The notes under the pieces are model-generated. The model ran no database searches, had not been told where the DNA came from, and was given only the letters and a program-made list of their open reading frames with translations. A program made the translations under genes and the position numbers. A stretch of DNA of 64,000 bases from Hoylesella oralis ATCC 33269 (GTDB lineage Bacteria > Bacteroidota > Bacteroidia > Bacteroidales > Bacteroidaceae), in contig NZ_GL833119.1 of the NCBI RefSeq assembly GCF_000185145.2, positions 1,170,668 to 1,234,667 of the forward strand. The letters run 5' to 3'. Below, piece by piece: positions 63,130 through 64,000 of the stretch (position 1 is the first letter of the stretch; each line of letters begins with the position of its first letter).

Positions 63130-64000
63130 TTACACCCGTTGCTGCGTCTGTTTCAGTTGAAGCATATCGGCAGGCACGGCTTGTTTTATCTCTTCGACGA
63201 TCAGACCGAGCAACGAAGTGCGGATAAAGTTCTTTCCGGTAACCATAATTATCTCGCGCGTGGGGATCGGAAGGGCAAACGGTCGCACGAGTTTGCGCTG
63301 AACGTCGGTGAGTTGCAGTAGAGATAACTCCGGTATAAAGGTAACCCCTTTGCCGCTCTCTACCATTCTCATGAAGGTTTCGATACTGCCTAACGAGTAT
63401 GCACGCTTACTCTGCATGGCTCCTTTAAGGTCGCAAAACCTCACAAGTTGGTCGCGCAAGCAGTGTCCTTCGTCGAGTAACCACAGATATTCGCCCTTCA
63501 GATCGGCGGTACGTATTGTTTTATTGTCGAATAGAGCATCGCCCTGTGCCACGTAGGCGAAGAACTGTTCGTAGAAAACGGTGGTACTGTCGAAGTCGCC
63601 AAGCCCGTCTACCTTTGCTATGATGCCCGCATCGATGTCGCCGTGGTGCAGTGCATGCTTGATATCCTCGGTCTTCATCTCCGTTACACGTACGTCCATA
63701 TCGGGATATTTCTTCATCAACTGCGGGAAGAAGCGCGGAATAAGATAAGGAGCAATGGTGGGTAAGATGCCTATATTGAATGTTCCGAGCAGCGAGTGCT
63801 TAGTTTCTTCTACCGTTTCGCGCAGCTCTCGCGCCTCTACAAGTACCTTCCACGCCTGATCGATGATAAGTTTACCGGCGGGAGTCGGCAGTATAGGCTG
63901 CTTACGTCGGTCGAATATCTTCACTCCGAGTTCCTCCTCCAGCTTCTGTATCATAGAACTAAGCGTGGGTTGTGTTATGTTACAGTTGTCTGCAGCCTTG
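63130..64000 (-). CDS. oxyR: hydrogen peroxide-sensing LysR regulator OxyR, N-terminus beyond window
   Basis: The minus-strand frame stays open to the window edge, so the gene is cut at its 5' end. The visible part starts inside the LysR helix-turn-helix ('AADNCNITQPTLSSMIQKLEEELGVKIF'). The redox pair is present in 'DEGHCLRDQLVRFC', corresponding to C199 and C208 of E. coli OxyR, including the intervening LRDQ. It should activate peroxide-defence genes such as peroxidases and Dps when oxidised. It is convergent with the alpha-2-macroglobulin-like gene, with 12 nt between. Confidence 0.93.
   Translation of the reverse strand, partial: KAADNCNITQPTLSSMIQKLEEELGVKIFDRRKQPILPTPAGKLIIDQAWKVLVEARELRETVEETKHSLLGTFNIGILPTIAPYLIPRFFPQLMKKYPDMDVRVTEMKTEDIKHALHHGDIDAGIIAKVDGLGDFDSTTVFYEQFFAYVAQGDALFDNKTIRTADLKGEYLWLLDEGHCLRDQLVRFCDLKGAMQSKRAYSLGSIETFMRMVESGKGVTFIPELSLLQLTDVQRKLVRPFALPIPTREIIMVTGKNFIRTSLLGLIVEEIKQAVPADMLQLKQTQQRV

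Overview
The window looks like a chromosome segment of a Prevotella-like member of the Bacteroidales (phylum Bacteroidota). The evidence is repeated Bacteroidota-type promoters (TTG/TTTG, 19-21 nt, TAnnTTTG), lipoprotein leaders, STN/carboxypeptidase-regulatory TonB-type outer membrane proteins, PorX and PorW/SprE-like type IX secretion proteins, DUF349 and DUF4974 proteins, an etfBA/acyl-CoA dehydrogenase operon, and a Bacteroidota-type CRISPR with 47-nt repeats. No rRNA is present. Two tRNA genes are visible.

Layout. 1-1191: 5' part of a tyrosine recombinase next to a tRNA-Pro(GGG), the usual form of one end of an integrated element. 1610-11489: seven closely packed plus-strand genes (metalloprotease lipoprotein, aroA, small membrane protein, metal ABC permease, PorW/SprE-like TPR lipoprotein, PorX, unknown membrane protein, tsaE; eight in all), closed by a strong hairpin terminator. 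12746-16603: etfB-etfA-acyl-CoA dehydrogenase with its own promoter and terminator. 17355-18446: metallophosphoesterase. 18468-26885: a broken phage tape-measure fragment, a 28-repeat CRISPR array, cas2, cas1, a large cas9, and a divergent tracrRNA. 26885-32205: SprT-like protein, glutathione peroxidase, a rubrerythrin with two rubredoxin domains, lipoprotein remnants and a tannase-like hydrolase. 32476-42320: alaS/merR divergent pair, a TonB receptor, the cdsA-ftsH-rsfS cluster and tRNA-Gln(CTG). 42332-51970: DUF349 protein, CorA, an ECF sigma/anti-sigma/outer-membrane-protein signalling set, pepD and a YbhN-like membrane protein. 52201-63117: a 29-residue membrane peptide, rsmA, free methionine sulfoxide reductase, frr, rsgA, sialidase and a 1869-residue alpha-2-macroglobulin-like protein. 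The right edge cuts an oxyR gene.

The most notable system is the type II-C CRISPR-Cas locus. Each repeat carries what reads as a complete Bacteroidota promoter on the plus strand, so each spacer could be transcribed separately, towards the cas genes. The tracrRNA can be placed to within a few bases: promoter, 20-nt anti-repeat and terminator are all visible upstream of cas9 on the opposite strand. Two point variants sweep stepwise through the repeats and suggest that the array grows at its cas2 end. Cas9 carries a tandemly duplicated ~70-residue module in its C-terminal region. This is a recognisable II-C system rather than a wholly new one; the self-promoting repeats, the duplicated Cas9 module and the phage fragment at the old end of the array are what deserve a second look.
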